A stretch of 64,000 bases of DNA, from positions 1 to 64,000 of the forward strand of contig NZ_MSJP01000019.1 of assembly GCF_014596525.1 (NCBI RefSeq). Reading direction: 5' to 3'. The position numbers and the translations under genes were made by a program. Below the pieces are notes generated by a model. That model saw nothing but the letters and a program-made list of their open reading frames with translations, ran no database searches and was not told the origin of the DNA. Of this stretch, positions 1-9,200 are shown piece after piece. Origin of the DNA: Streptomyces sp. CBMA291 (GTDB taxonomy: Bacteria; Actinomycetota; Actinomycetes; Streptomycetales; Streptomycetaceae). Every line of letters starts with the position of its first letter. The stretch's first letter is position 1.

Positions 1-1
1 C

Positions 2-1018
2 CGCGCCGTGCCCCCGGCGGCGGCGCGGGCCCTCGCGGAGCTGGCGGGGGTGGTGGGGATGGCGGAGCCGGGGGCCCGGCCGGACGGGGACGGACCCGCA
101 CCGGCAAGCTCCCCTCCCGGCCGGGAGGCCCGGCCCGCGCCGACAAACCCCCCACCCAGCCGAGAGTTCCCGCCCGCGCCGACAAACCCCCCACCCCGCC
201 GGGAGGCCCGGCCCGCCTCGGCGAGTGGCGAAGGTGGCGGGCTTCGGCTGGCCGCGTACGCGCTGGGGGGCGGGGACGGGGCGGTGCTCGGGGTGGCGAC
301 GGAGCGGCGCGAGCCCGGGGACCATCCGGTGACGGGGGTGGCGGTGGTGCTGCTCTCGCTGCTCACGGCCCCGCACCGGGGCGCGGACGCGACGGTACGG
401 GACGGGGCCCTGGTCCGGCTGCTGCTCGGCGCGGACCCGGCGCGGGTGGCGGGGGTGCTGGGGTCCGGCCCGTGGATCGTGGTGCACGCCTCGGGCGGCG
501 GCACCCCTTTCGCGACGGCGACCCTGGCGGCGGCCCTGGGAACGCCCCTGGTGGACGCGGGCCCGCCGGTCCGGCTTCTGCTGCCCGCCACGGCCCGGGT
601 CACGGCCCAGGAGGGCTGGGCGCTCGGGGTGTCGGCGCCGGTCGGAGCGGAGGAGCTGGCGGCCGGGGACGCGCAGGCGGGGCGGGCGTCGCGGCGGGCG
701 GTGGCCTCCCGGGTCGCGCTGGTGCGGCACGGGGGCGAGGGGCTCGCGGCCCTGGTGGACCGCGCGGAGGCCGCCGCGTACGCCCGTGAGCTGCTGGCCC
801 CGCTCTCCGGCCCGCTCGCGGAGACCCTGCGGGTCTGGCTCTCCCTGCACGGCGGCTGGGACCGTACGGCGGTGGCGACCGGGCTGCACCGCAACACCGT
901 CCGCCAGCGGATCGCCCGCTGCGCGGCCCTCCTGGACCGGGACCTGGACGATCCGGACGTACGGATGGAGCTGTGGTTCGCGCTGGGGGCCCGGCGCGAA
1001 GAGGCCGGGGAGCACTGA
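2..1018 (+). CDS. PucR-type HTH regulator, C-terminal part (cut by window edge)
   Basis: The frame is open to the left edge, so the true start lies outside or near position 8. The last 70 residues carry the C-terminal helix-turn-helix typical of PucR/CdaR regulators, seen as ETLRVWLSLHGGWDRTAVAT followed by GLHRNTVRQRIARCAALL. The middle part (from about residue 80) resembles the ligand-sensing portion of these proteins but has no residue I can tie to a ligand. The target genes are unknown; the acyl-CoA genes downstream are possible but unproven. Odd feature: a Pro-rich stretch made of an in-frame 39-bp tandem repeat at 122-199. It ends in TGA at 1016-1018. The family call rests on the HTH only. 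Confidence 0.7.
   Translation, partial: RAVPPAAARALAELAGVVGMAEPGARPDGDGPAPASSPPGREARPAPTNPPPSREFPPAPTNPPPRREARPASASGEGGGLRLAAYALGGGDGAVLGVATERREPGDHPVTGVAVVLLSLLTAPHRGADATVRDGALVRLLLGADPARVAGVLGSGPWIVVHASGGGTPFATATLAAALGTPLVDAGPPVRLLLPATARVTAQEGWALGVSAPVGAEELAAGDAQAGRASRRAVASRVALVRHGGEGLAALVDRAEAAAYARELLAPLSGPLAETLRVWLSLHGGWDRTAVATGLHRNTVRQRIARCAALLDRDLDDPDVRMELWFALGARREEAGEH
122..225 (+). repeat. 39-bp in-frame tandem repeat in the PucR-type gene
   Basis: Two full copies (122-160 and 161-199) and a partial third (200-225) encode a 13-residue unit ending in PAPTNPPP. The repeat length is a multiple of three, so expansion keeps the frame. Confidence 0.85.
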
Positions 1019-1196
1019 GCGCTCCCGGGGGCGCTTCGAGGGGCGCGCGGGCGGGGCCGCCGCGCGCCCGTTGCGTGCGTGGGGGACGGTGGACGGGGAC
1101 GGTCTCCGGGTACGACATCCGCAGCGGGTCCCGGATCACAGACGAGGAGTCTGGACAGAGCGGGTGACCGCTGGGTAACTTCGAGGACGACAGGCT

Positions 1197-1216
1197 GAGC
1201 AAGCGCTTAGACAAGT
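1197..1216. promoter_or_regulatory. Candidate operator palindrome upstream of acyl-CoA dehydrogenase
   Basis: The stretch TGAGCAAGCGCTTAGACA has the perfect centre AAGCGCTT at 1201-1208. AAG/CTT palindromes of this kind are bound by TetR-family lipid-catabolism regulators such as KstR2. No regulator is encoded next to it, so the assignment is inference. Confidence 0.35.
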
Positions 1217-1255
1217 GCCAGGGCCGGACAGGACCGGAGACGAAGGAGGCGGCTC

Positions 1256-2413
1256 GTGCGCCGTACCGTATTCAACGAGGACCACGAGGCGTTCCGGGAG
1301 ACCCTCCGGGCCTTCATCGAGGCCGAGGTCGTCCCCGTCTACGACGAGTGGTTCGCCGCGGGCCAGGCGCCCCGCGACTTCTACTACAAGCTCGGCGAGC
1401 TGGGTCTCTTCGGCATCAACGTGCCCGAGGAGTTCGGCGGCGCGGGCCTGGACACGCACAAGTTCGAGGCCGTCCTCTACGAGGAGACCTCCCGCGCGGG
1501 CGTCCAGTTCGGCGGCTCCGGCGTGCACGTCCTGCTGGCCCTGCCGTACATCAAGATGCTCGCCACCCAGGACCAGAAGAAGCGGTACCTGCCGAAGTTC
1601 GTCTCCGGCGAGGAGATGTGGGCGCTCGCCATGACCGAGCCGGGCACCGGCTCCGACGTCGCGGGCATGAAGACCACCGCCAAGCTCTCCGAGGACGGCA
1701 CCCACTACGTCCTCAACGGCGCCAAGACCTTCATCACCGGCGGCGTCCACGCCGACCGCGTGATCGTCTGCGCCCGCACCTCCCCCGCCACCGCCGAGAA
1801 CCGCCGCTTCGGCATCTCCCTCTTCGCCGTCGACACCAAGTCCGAGGGCTACTCGATCGGCCGCAAGCTGGACAAGCTGGGCCTGCGCACCTCCGACACC
1901 GCCGAACTGGCCTTCGTCGACGTGAAGGTGCCCGTCGAGGACCTGCTCGGCGAGGAGGGCAAGGGCTTCTCCTACCTCGGACACAACCTGGCCTCCGAGC
2001 GCTGGGGCATCGCCTTCGGCGCCTACGCCCAGGCCAAGGCCGCCATCCGCTTCGCGCAGCAGTACGTGCAGGAGCGCACCGTCTTCGGCCAGACCGTCGC
2101 GTCCTTCCAGAACACCAAGTTCGAACTGGCCGCCTGCCAGGCCGAGGTGGACGCCGCCGAGGCCGTCTCCGACCGCGCCCTCGAAGCCCTGGACGCGGGC
2201 GAGCTGACCCCGGCCGAGGCCGCCAGCGCCAAGCTCTTCTGCACCGAGGTCGCCCACCGCGTCATCGACCGCTGCCTCCAGCTGCACGGCGGCTACGGCT
2301 ACATGAACGAGTACCCGATCGCCCGCCTGTACGCCGACAACCGCGTCAACCGCATCTACGGCGGCACCAGCGAGATCATGAAGTCGATCATCGCCAAGTC
2401 GATGGGCCTGTAA
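1256..2413 (+). CDS. Acyl-CoA dehydrogenase
   Basis: FAD-dependent alpha,beta-dehydrogenation of an acyl-CoA, passing electrons to electron-transfer flavoprotein. The 385-residue length and domain order (N-terminal helices, beta domain with AMTEPGTGSDVAG, C-terminal helices with QLHGGYGYMNEYPIARLYAD) are standard. The usual catalytic Glu near the C-terminus is replaced by Gly (IYGGTSEIM). A Glu at residue 248 (ASERWGIA) sits where isovaleryl-CoA and long-chain dehydrogenases keep their base, so this enzyme is probably of that type. The GTG start at 1256 follows GAAGGAGGC at good spacing. The stop TAA directly abuts the GTG of the thioesterase, so the two are co-translated. The substrate is not readable from sequence. 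Confidence 0.92.
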   Translation: MRRTVFNEDHEAFRETLRAFIEAEVVPVYDEWFAAGQAPRDFYYKLGELGLFGINVPEEFGGAGLDTHKFEAVLYEETSRAGVQFGGSGVHVLLALPYIKMLATQDQKKRYLPKFVSGEEMWALAMTEPGTGSDVAGMKTTAKLSEDGTHYVLNGAKTFITGGVHADRVIVCARTSPATAENRRFGISLFAVDTKSEGYSIGRKLDKLGLRTSDTAELAFVDVKVPVEDLLGEEGKGFSYLGHNLASERWGIAFGAYAQAKAAIRFAQQYVQERTVFGQTVASFQNTKFELAACQAEVDAAEAVSDRALEALDAGELTPAEAASAKLFCTEVAHRVIDRCLQLHGGYGYMNEYPIARLYADNRVNRIYGGTSEIMKSIIAKSMGL

Positions 2414-3364
2414 GTGCCCGAAGCACACGGTGTCCAGCGCGCCCCGGACGCGCTGGACACCCCGGACGCCCCTGCTGCCCCGGAAGCCCCGGGCACCACG
2501 GACGCCCCGGAAGCCCTGGACGCCCTGCTCGATCTGCTCGATCTGGAGCCGGTCGAGCGGGACATCTTCCGGGGGCGGTCCCGGTCCGCCCTCATCCCCC
2601 GCGTCTTCGGCGGCCAGGTGGCCGCCCAGGCGCTGGTGGCGGCGGGCCGGACCGTGCCCGAGGACACCTGGGCGCACTCCCTGCACGCGTACTTCCTGCG
2701 CCCCGGCGACCCGGGCGCGCCGATCGTCTACACGGTCGACCGCATCCGCGACGGCCGCTCCTTCACCACCCGCCGGGTCGTCGCCGTCCAGCACGGGCAG
2801 CCGATTTTCCACCTCTCCGCCTCCTTCCAGCGGTACGAGGAAGGGCTGGAGCACCAGTACGCGATGCCGGCCGCGCCGGATCCGGAGACCCTGCCCACGG
2901 CGGCCGAGATGCTGCCCCGGCACCTCCCGGCGGACGTGGCGGAACGGCTCGTCGAGGCACGCGCGGCGGTGGACCTGCGGTATGCCGACACCCCGCCGTG
3001 GGGCTCGGTCGGCGAGCCGCGCGAGCCGCGCTCCCAGGTCTGGTTCCGCACCAACGGCAAGCTGGCCGACGACCCGCTGCTGCACGTCTGTCTGGCGACG
3101 TACGTCTCCGACATGACGCTGCTCGACTCGGTCCTGCTCGCGCACGGGCGGGGCGGCTGGGCCGTCGGGGACGTCGTCGGGGCCTCGCTCGACCACGCGA
3201 TGTGGTTCCACCGCCCGTTCCGGGCCGACGAATGGCTCCTCTACGACCAGGAGTCGCCGTCCTCCTCGGGCGGGCGCGGCCTCGGCCAGGCCCGGATCTG
3301 GACCCGTGACGGACGGCTGGCGATCTCGGTCATCCAGGAGGGCGTCGTCCGCGTGCCCCGCTGA
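2414..3364 (+). CDS. Acyl-CoA thioesterase (TesB-like double hot-dog)
   Basis: Hydrolyses acyl-CoA to free acid and CoA. The 316 residues contain the TesB pattern: FRGRSRSALIPRVFGGQVAA early, HSLHAYFLRPGDPGAPIVYT, then the second hot-dog with HAMWFHRPFRADEWLLYDQE and a C-terminal SSGGRGLGQARIWTRDGRLA segment. It starts with GTG directly after the dehydrogenase stop codon, with no room for an independent promoter. The pairing suggests removal or recycling of acyl-CoA intermediates. The first 35 residues are Pro/Ala/Asp-rich and probably disordered, so a later start is possible. Confidence 0.88.
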   Translation: MPEAHGVQRAPDALDTPDAPAAPEAPGTTDAPEALDALLDLLDLEPVERDIFRGRSRSALIPRVFGGQVAAQALVAAGRTVPEDTWAHSLHAYFLRPGDPGAPIVYTVDRIRDGRSFTTRRVVAVQHGQPIFHLSASFQRYEEGLEHQYAMPAAPDPETLPTAAEMLPRHLPADVAERLVEARAAVDLRYADTPPWGSVGEPREPRSQVWFRTNGKLADDPLLHVCLATYVSDMTLLDSVLLAHGRGGWAVGDVVGASLDHAMWFHRPFRADEWLLYDQESPSSSGGRGLGQARIWTRDGRLAISVIQEGVVRVPR

Positions 3365-3397
3365 CGCCCCGGCACCCGGCCCCGTGACCCCGTTCCT

Positions 3398-4171
3398 TCA
3401 GAGCAGTCCGGCCGCGTCCAGCGTGTACGCCGTCATCGGCTCGTAGAAACGCGGGTCGACGACGTGGTCGTCGAGCGGGATGGTGACCTGCATGGTGCCC
3501 TCGGCCTCGGCGAGGAAGAGGGCGGGGTCGTTGCAGTCCGCGTAGCCGACGGAGTCGATCCCGCGCTGGCCCGCGCGCCCGGCCCAGCCGTGGTCGGCGA
3601 TCACCAGATCGGGGCGCCCGTCCTCGCCGAGCGCGTCGAGTATCGCGTTCATCGGCTCCGGGGAGTGGGTGTGCCAGAGGGAGGCGCCACGCTCGAAGAC
3701 GGCGACGTCCGCGAACTGCACCACGTACCCCTCGTCGGCGACGAGCCCGCCGGGGATGCGGACGATGTCGCAGCCCTGGGCGCGCAGCGCGGCCGCGACC
3801 CTGCTGTGCACGTCGATGAGCGCGCCGGGGTGCCCGGTGGCGAAGAGGACCCGCTCGCGCCCGGCGGCGGCCTTGCGGAGCCTGGCGGCCATCCGCTCCA
3901 GACCGTCCACGGTCAGCTCGGGGTCGATGGTGTCCTGCCCGGCCCGGTGCGCCGGGTCGTCGACCACCCCGCACCGCTCGGCCATCACCGCGAGCACGTC
4001 CTGCTCGTCGCTCCACCGGTCCCCGAGTTCGAGGCCGAGCCAGTAGTGCCGGTCGCCGTTGGCGAGCTTGCGGTAGTGGGAGAGGTTGTTGTCGCGCGGG
4101 GTGGCGACGTCTCCCGCGATCCGGGTGCGGACGAGGTGCTCGACGAGGGCGGGGCGGCTGAGTATCGGCAT
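3398..4171 (-). CDS. Phosphatase-family protein (actinobacterial, PF15698-like)
   Basis: A 257-residue protein starting MPILSRPALVEHLV. I recognise the overall pattern as the actinobacterial 'phosphatase' family: RDNNLSHYRKLANGDRHYWL, GLELGDRW, FATGHPGALIDVHSRVAAAL, ADHGWAGRAGQRGIDSVGYAD and a C-terminal Asp-rich stretch. Conserved Asp and His residues fit a metal-dependent or phosphoryl-transfer site, but I cannot name the catalytic residues or substrate. A longer reading frame extends upstream to about 4627; it overlaps the neighbouring gene and looks unlike the protein, so the ATG at 4171 was chosen. It is convergent with the thioesterase gene, 33 bp apart. Confidence 0.65.
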   Translation of the reverse strand: MPILSRPALVEHLVRTRIAGDVATPRDNNLSHYRKLANGDRHYWLGLELGDRWSDEQDVLAVMAERCGVVDDPAHRAGQDTIDPELTVDGLERMAARLRKAAAGRERVLFATGHPGALIDVHSRVAAALRAQGCDIVRIPGGLVADEGYVVQFADVAVFERGASLWHTHSPEPMNAILDALGEDGRPDLVIADHGWAGRAGQRGIDSVGYADCNDPALFLAEAEGTMQVTIPLDDHVVDPRFYEPMTAYTLDAAGLL

Positions 4172-4330
4172 GGGCTCATTCTGCTGGACGGAGCCCCGGA
4201 AATCCCGGGGGTTCCGGAGCGCGCCCCCGCCGTTCCGAGGAGTGCGCCCTCGCGTTCCGGGGTGCGCCTCCCGGTGTTCCGACGCGAACACCCCGCCGCC
4301 CCGGGGCGCGTCTCGCGCCTCCCCGCGAAC

Positions 4331-4356
4331 GGGGCCCCGCACGATGGCGGGGCCCC
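4331..4356 (-). terminator. Hairpin after the first FG-GAP gene
   Basis: A perfect 10-bp stem (4331-4340 with 4347-4356) and 6-nt loop lie 40 bp past the stop codon of the minus-strand gene at 4396. There is no U-tract, as is usual for streptomycetes. Confidence 0.6.
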
Positions 4357-4395
4357 CGGCGCGCCTCCGGGCGGACGGCCCGGTGCTCGCCGCTG

Positions 4396-6123
4396 TCAGA
4401 AGAGCAGGTTGTAGCCGTTCCAGCCGCCGCCGATCCGCGTCCGGGGCGCGTTCGTCCCGGAGTGGAGCCAGAGGACGCCGGAGCGGTCGCGGGCCACGAA
4501 GTCGGCCTTGCCGTCGTCGGTCAGGTCGCCGGTGACGACGAGCTGGTCGTAGCCCGCCCAGCCGCCGCCGACCCGGACGCGCTTCCCGAACGGGGCGGCG
4601 GCCTTGCCGGTGCCGGGGTACAGCCACAGCACACCGGCCGTGTCCCGGGCGAGCAGGTCGGCGCGGCCGTCACCGGTCAGGTCGGCGCCGCCCGCGAGAC
4701 GGTCGTAGGCCTGCCAGCCGCCGCCGATCCGCACCCGGGCCTTGAAGCGGCTTCCGGTGGTCTGGCTTCCGGTGCCGGGGTAGAGCCAGAGGACGCCCGC
4801 CTTGTCCCGGGCGACGAGGTCCGCGAGCTTGTCGCCGTCCAGGTCGCCGGCGCCGGTGATCCGGTCGTAGGCGTTCCAGCCGGCGCCCACCCGCACCCGC
4901 TTGGCGTACGTGTCGGCGCCGCGACCGGTGCGCCGGTCGTAGTACCAGAGCACGCCGTCCTTGTCCCGGGCGACGACGTCGCCCAGACCCCGGGTCGCGG
5001 CGGAGGGGCCGACGCCGTTCGAGGTGAACTGTCCCTGGGTGTACGGCGAGAGCGAGGTCACGGCCGAGTACGTCTGCCAGCCGGTGCCCACGGCCTGGGC
5101 GGGGCGCAGCGGGGCGGCGGCCTTGCGGGTGCCGCTGTACTCCCAGAGCTTCCCGGCCGCGTCACGGGCGTGCAGACCGTGGAACGGGAGGACGGTGCGG
5201 CCCTGGGCGGTGAAGGGCGCGCTGACCTGCTTGACGTCGGAGGTGTCCCAGACGGCCCGGTCGTAGATGTCGTAGCGGGTGTGCGCCTGGAGCTTCTGCG
5301 CGTACCGGCCCTTGGCGGAGGTCAGCTCGTAGCCGATGACGTGGTCGCCCTCGGGAAGCTCGCAGACGAGGTTGGGGACGCTGTCGGGCAGTTCCTTCCC
5401 GTTCGTCTCGCAGGCGGCACCCGGGCCCGTGGTGAACTTGCCGAAGCGCAGAGGGCTCGCGTCGGCCAGGAGCTGCCCCTCGGCGTTGTCGAAGCGCAGG
5501 GTCAGCCTGCCCGCGTCGTTGGCGTGGACGCGCAGCTGCTGGCGTGCCGTGCCGCCCTCGGGGACGGCGGGTACGTCGAAGCCGACCGTGTTGAGGAGCG
5601 CGTGGGCGCGGGACTTCACCGTGATCCTGCCGGTGCCGTGACGCCCACTGGCCGGGAGGGAACCGGCGCCGCGGGCCTCCTTGACGGCCGCGGTCAGGTC
5701 GCCGCCCGCCGGAAGCACGGCGAAGCCCCAGTGGAGGGTGGCGTCGGCGGCGTCGGCGGGGACGACGACGTCGGGCTGGTCGTTCGTGAGCCCGTCGCAG
5801 ACGAAGACGCCGGGGTAGGCGGCGGGCCGCTCACAGCCGTTGCCCCGCACGACGTACCCCTTCGGGAACCCGCCGCCCGTGCCCTCCGGGTCCGTCATCG
5901 GGTTCACTCCGGCCGAGACGACGACCTTCGCGGCGCGGGCCCCGGAGACGTGGAGCGGGTAGAGGCGCGGCGGCGAACCGGGCGCCGCGACGACGTCGTA
6001 CCCGGCGAACACCGAGTCCTCGACGGTGGCCGCCGCCGCGGACGGCACGGGAAGGAGAACGGCCGCGGTCAGCAGCCCGGCGGCCGCGCCGAGGGTGGCC
6101 GTACGGTGGTGCAGAGGTCTCAT
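4396..6123 (-). CDS. Secreted FG-GAP/VCBS-repeat protein
   Basis: A 575-residue exported protein. A Sec signal peptide covers residues 1 to about 32 (RR..., long Ala/Leu core, SAAAA cleavage region). The middle carries two beta-rich modules of unknown role. From about residue 320 to the end there are four to five FG-GAP repeats of about 50 residues, each with a calcium-binding-like DLxGDGxADLVARD segment followed by GVLWLYPGTG, as in beta-propeller blades of integrin alpha chains. The role is probably extracellular binding. The ATG at 6123 follows GAAGGA. It is transcribed in the same direction as the larger FG-GAP gene upstream but is separated from it by a terminator hairpin, so it probably has its own promoter. 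Confidence 0.8.
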   Translation of the reverse strand: MRPLHHRTATLGAAAGLLTAAVLLPVPSAAAATVEDSVFAGYDVVAAPGSPPRLYPLHVSGARAAKVVVSAGVNPMTDPEGTGGGFPKGYVVRGNGCERPAAYPGVFVCDGLTNDQPDVVVPADAADATLHWGFAVLPAGGDLTAAVKEARGAGSLPASGRHGTGRITVKSRAHALLNTVGFDVPAVPEGGTARQQLRVHANDAGRLTLRFDNAEGQLLADASPLRFGKFTTGPGAACETNGKELPDSVPNLVCELPEGDHVIGYELTSAKGRYAQKLQAHTRYDIYDRAVWDTSDVKQVSAPFTAQGRTVLPFHGLHARDAAGKLWEYSGTRKAAAPLRPAQAVGTGWQTYSAVTSLSPYTQGQFTSNGVGPSAATRGLGDVVARDKDGVLWYYDRRTGRGADTYAKRVRVGAGWNAYDRITGAGDLDGDKLADLVARDKAGVLWLYPGTGSQTTGSRFKARVRIGGGWQAYDRLAGGADLTGDGRADLLARDTAGVLWLYPGTGKAAAPFGKRVRVGGGWAGYDQLVVTGDLTDDGKADFVARDRSGVLWLHSGTNAPRTRIGGGWNGYNLLF

Positions 6124-6170
6124 ATGTCCTTCATGGGGTGATGTACGGCGGAGTGGGGAACGCCCGGCGG

Positions 6171-6202
6171 GGCGTGCCGCGCCGCGAAGGGCGCGGCACG
6201 CC
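6171..6202 (-). terminator. Hairpin after the large FG-GAP gene
   Basis: A perfect 13-bp stem (6171-6183 with 6190-6202) and loop GCGAAG sit 27 bp beyond the stop of the minus-strand gene that ends at 6229. Confidence 0.75.
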
Positions 6203-6228
6203 TGATACCGCCGGGGGTTCGGGGCCGG

Positions 6229-9200
6229 TCAGTAGATGCCGGTGATCGTGGTGTCCCAGCCGGCGGTGCCGACGAGGCGGGGCGCGCCGTGGCTGGTGGC
6301 GGTGCCAGGGTAGATCAGCAGACAGCCCGTGGGACAGGTCCTGCTCGTCCAGGTGCCGCTGGAGTCCACGTAGTCGACCGGGGTGGTCGCGTCGGCGGAG
6401 GTGGTGGCCCAGAAGTCGCCGGCCTCCTGGCCGACGGTCGGGACGAACTGCTTGTAGTTGTAGGTGATGCGCGGGTTGTCGGGTCCCTCGGGGAGGTCGG
6501 GCGACGGCTCCCGGACGATGACCGCGTTCTTGACCGTGCCCTGCGTGTTGCCGGGAGAGGTCAGGTAGGGGCGCCGGTGCCAGCCGCCGGTGCCGTAGAC
6601 GCTGCGGGGCAGGAACTTGTAGGAGCTGCCGGGGCAGGACGTGGCGTCGTCGACGCAGCCGGGGTAGAGGTACAGCTTGCCGTCGCTGGGGTCGCGGGCG
6701 ACGAGGTCGGCGTAGGAGTCGCCGGTGACGTCGCCGACCGCCAGGTTGGTGAGGTCACGCCAGCCGCCGGTGCCCAGGACGACGGGGTTGGCCCAGTCGA
6801 AGGGCTTCGTCTGGTCCTGGCCGCCGCCGCCGATGGCGAGGCCGCTGTAGAGCAGGAGACGGGCGTTGACGCAGTTCTTGGCGCCGTCGTAGATGCACTC
6901 GACGGTGATGAGGTCGTTGCCGAGCTTCCCGTCGATGTTGCCGGGAAGGACCATCTGCCGCAGCCCGCTCCAGTCCGACCCGGCCGAGGGGTGGGCGAGT
7001 TCCTTGCGGGTGTAGACCCAGGGGGAGCCCACGCCGTTGCCGGGGTAGAGGTAGAGCTTGTTGTCGGGCAGGCGGACGAGGAAGTCCTCGTAGCCGTCGG
7101 GAGCGGCGTCGCGGTACGACATTCCCTTCAGGTCGCCGCGGTGGGCGATCAGGGCTCCGGTCCAGCCTCCGGTGCCGACGAGCTGCCGGGCCGCCGGGGT
7201 GCCGAGGCTGCCGTTGCCGCCGTAGAACCAGAGCTTGCCGTCGGGGTCGGTCGCGACGAAGTCGGAGAAGCCGTCACCGTTGAGGTCGCCGGGACGGTCG
7301 TAGGCGTACGTGTTGTCCCTGGGGTTGGTGTCGGTCTCGTACACGTACGACGGCTTCGCCGTGGTGAGGGGGACCTGGTCGTCTCCGCCGGCGAGCACGG
7401 ACCGGTTGCCGAACTTGTCGTAGGCGACGACGTTGATCGTGCTGACGGGGTGGGCGAAGGGGGTGATGGTCACCTTCGCGGTGTGCTTGGCGTCGGTGCC
7501 GGCGTCGACCCAGGTGCCGTTGGGGCAGAGGGGGGTGGACGCGGTGGACAGCGGGTGGTCCATCGCCCAGCAGTAACCGGCGACGTCGCTCACGGGGTTG
7601 GTGAACTGGAACACCTGGGGCACACGGGCGGTGTACTTGTCCGTGGCCTCGCCCGCCTTGGTGCCGTCGGCGTCAAGGACGGTCACCGGCTGGTTGGGGC
7701 CGATCCGGTCGACGGTGAAGGCGCACGGGGCGGTGACCGCGCTGCTGGTGTTCTCGTTGTCCGTGGCGTAGACGGTCCACGTGTACGAGCCGTTGGACAG
7801 CTTGGAGGCCGGGACGAGGACGCTGACCTCGCCGGAGCTGGTGATGCTGTCGCTGTTGGGCGAGAAGCTGACGGCGGTGCCGCTGGAGTTCTTGACCGAG
7901 AAGTAGCCGGTGACCTTGCCGCCGTCCTTGTCCTGGATCTTCGCGGTCAGGCTGATGCCGCTGTTGCCGATGCGGCCGTTGCAGGCCACCGGGACGTTGC
8001 CGTCGCCGGACTCGACGTAGTAGCCCTCGAAGGCGGCCTTGCTGGTGACGACGGGCTTGTAGTTGTAGTTGACCTCGAGGACGGGGTTGTTCTTGAAGCG
8101 CTTGTAGGCGTTGTGGTTGCCGCTGTAGCCGGCCGGGGCGCGCAGGCCGAAGGTGGTGGTGCCCCAGCCGCCGTCGGCGGCCTGCTGGACGAACGCCCGC
8201 ACGGCCTCGCCGGTGAAGTCGTGGCCGACGTTGCCGGGGCAGAAGGTGGCGTTGCCGCCCGAGAAGTTTCCGCTGGCGAGCTTGCTGCCCCAGGACTGCG
8301 TCCGCCAGGTCGGAGTGGTGCCGATGCCGCCCGCCGACCACAGCTCGGTCGGGCCGACCGTGGAGTCGCTGCAGACGTAGGAGTGGGTCTGGATGACGGC
8401 GAAGGTGGCGCTGTTGATGGTCGCGCCCGCGAGGCCGTCGGTGTTCATCGCGAAGAACGACGCGGTGTCACCGGTGTCGTTGTATCCGACGCGGGGCTCG
8501 TCGGCCGGGTTGGAGGAGTTCCAGCCCGAGCCGTTGGGGTACGCGGCGTCGGGCGTGGCCGAGTAGACCACCGCCCACTTCTCGCGGGAGCCGCCGCTGA
8601 AGACCGGGTCGATGACCAGCGGGAACTGGTCGGCGGACGCCAGGAGTCCGGCGTCCGGGGCGAGGGTGAGCGTGCCCTCGCCGATGCTGACGGAGACGGG
8701 TGCGCTGTCGGGCTGCGCGGCGGGAGCCGCGGCGGAGCGCGCGGCGCCCTTCGCGGCGCCGCCCGCGCCCTGCCCGTCGGCCGTGACGGTGGGCTGTTCC
8801 CACATCTTCGGGCCGGGGGCGCTGAAGACGATCTCGCCGTTCTCGTCCTTGGCGAGCAGCCGCTTGTCGGCTCCCTCGGACAGGGTGACGCCCTCGGTCA
8901 CCATGCCCAGCTCGATGCTGCGCAGGGCGGGGTTGGCGGCGGCCTCCGGCGTGCGGATGACCAGATGCTGGGCGAACCCGCTGACATCCGCGACGAGTTG
9001 GAGGTCGACGCCCGGAAGAACCGACGGGTAGGTGGCGGTGTCGCCGTCGAGCACCGGCGCGGGAAGCGCGGTGGGCCAGGTGAAGGCGAGCTTCCTGCCA
9101 CCCTTCACCATGGTCGCCATCGGTTGGTCGCCGCCACCGGAGAAGAGGATCTCGTAGGTGGACGCCGCCGGTCCGACCGAGCCGTCGGAGTGGCGCACCA

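Noticed and set aside
1136..3211. Minus-strand frame of 691 codons over the acyl-CoA dehydrogenase and thioesterase.
   Set aside because: It is antisense of two well-defined enzymes, and its composition is typical of high-GC shadow frames.
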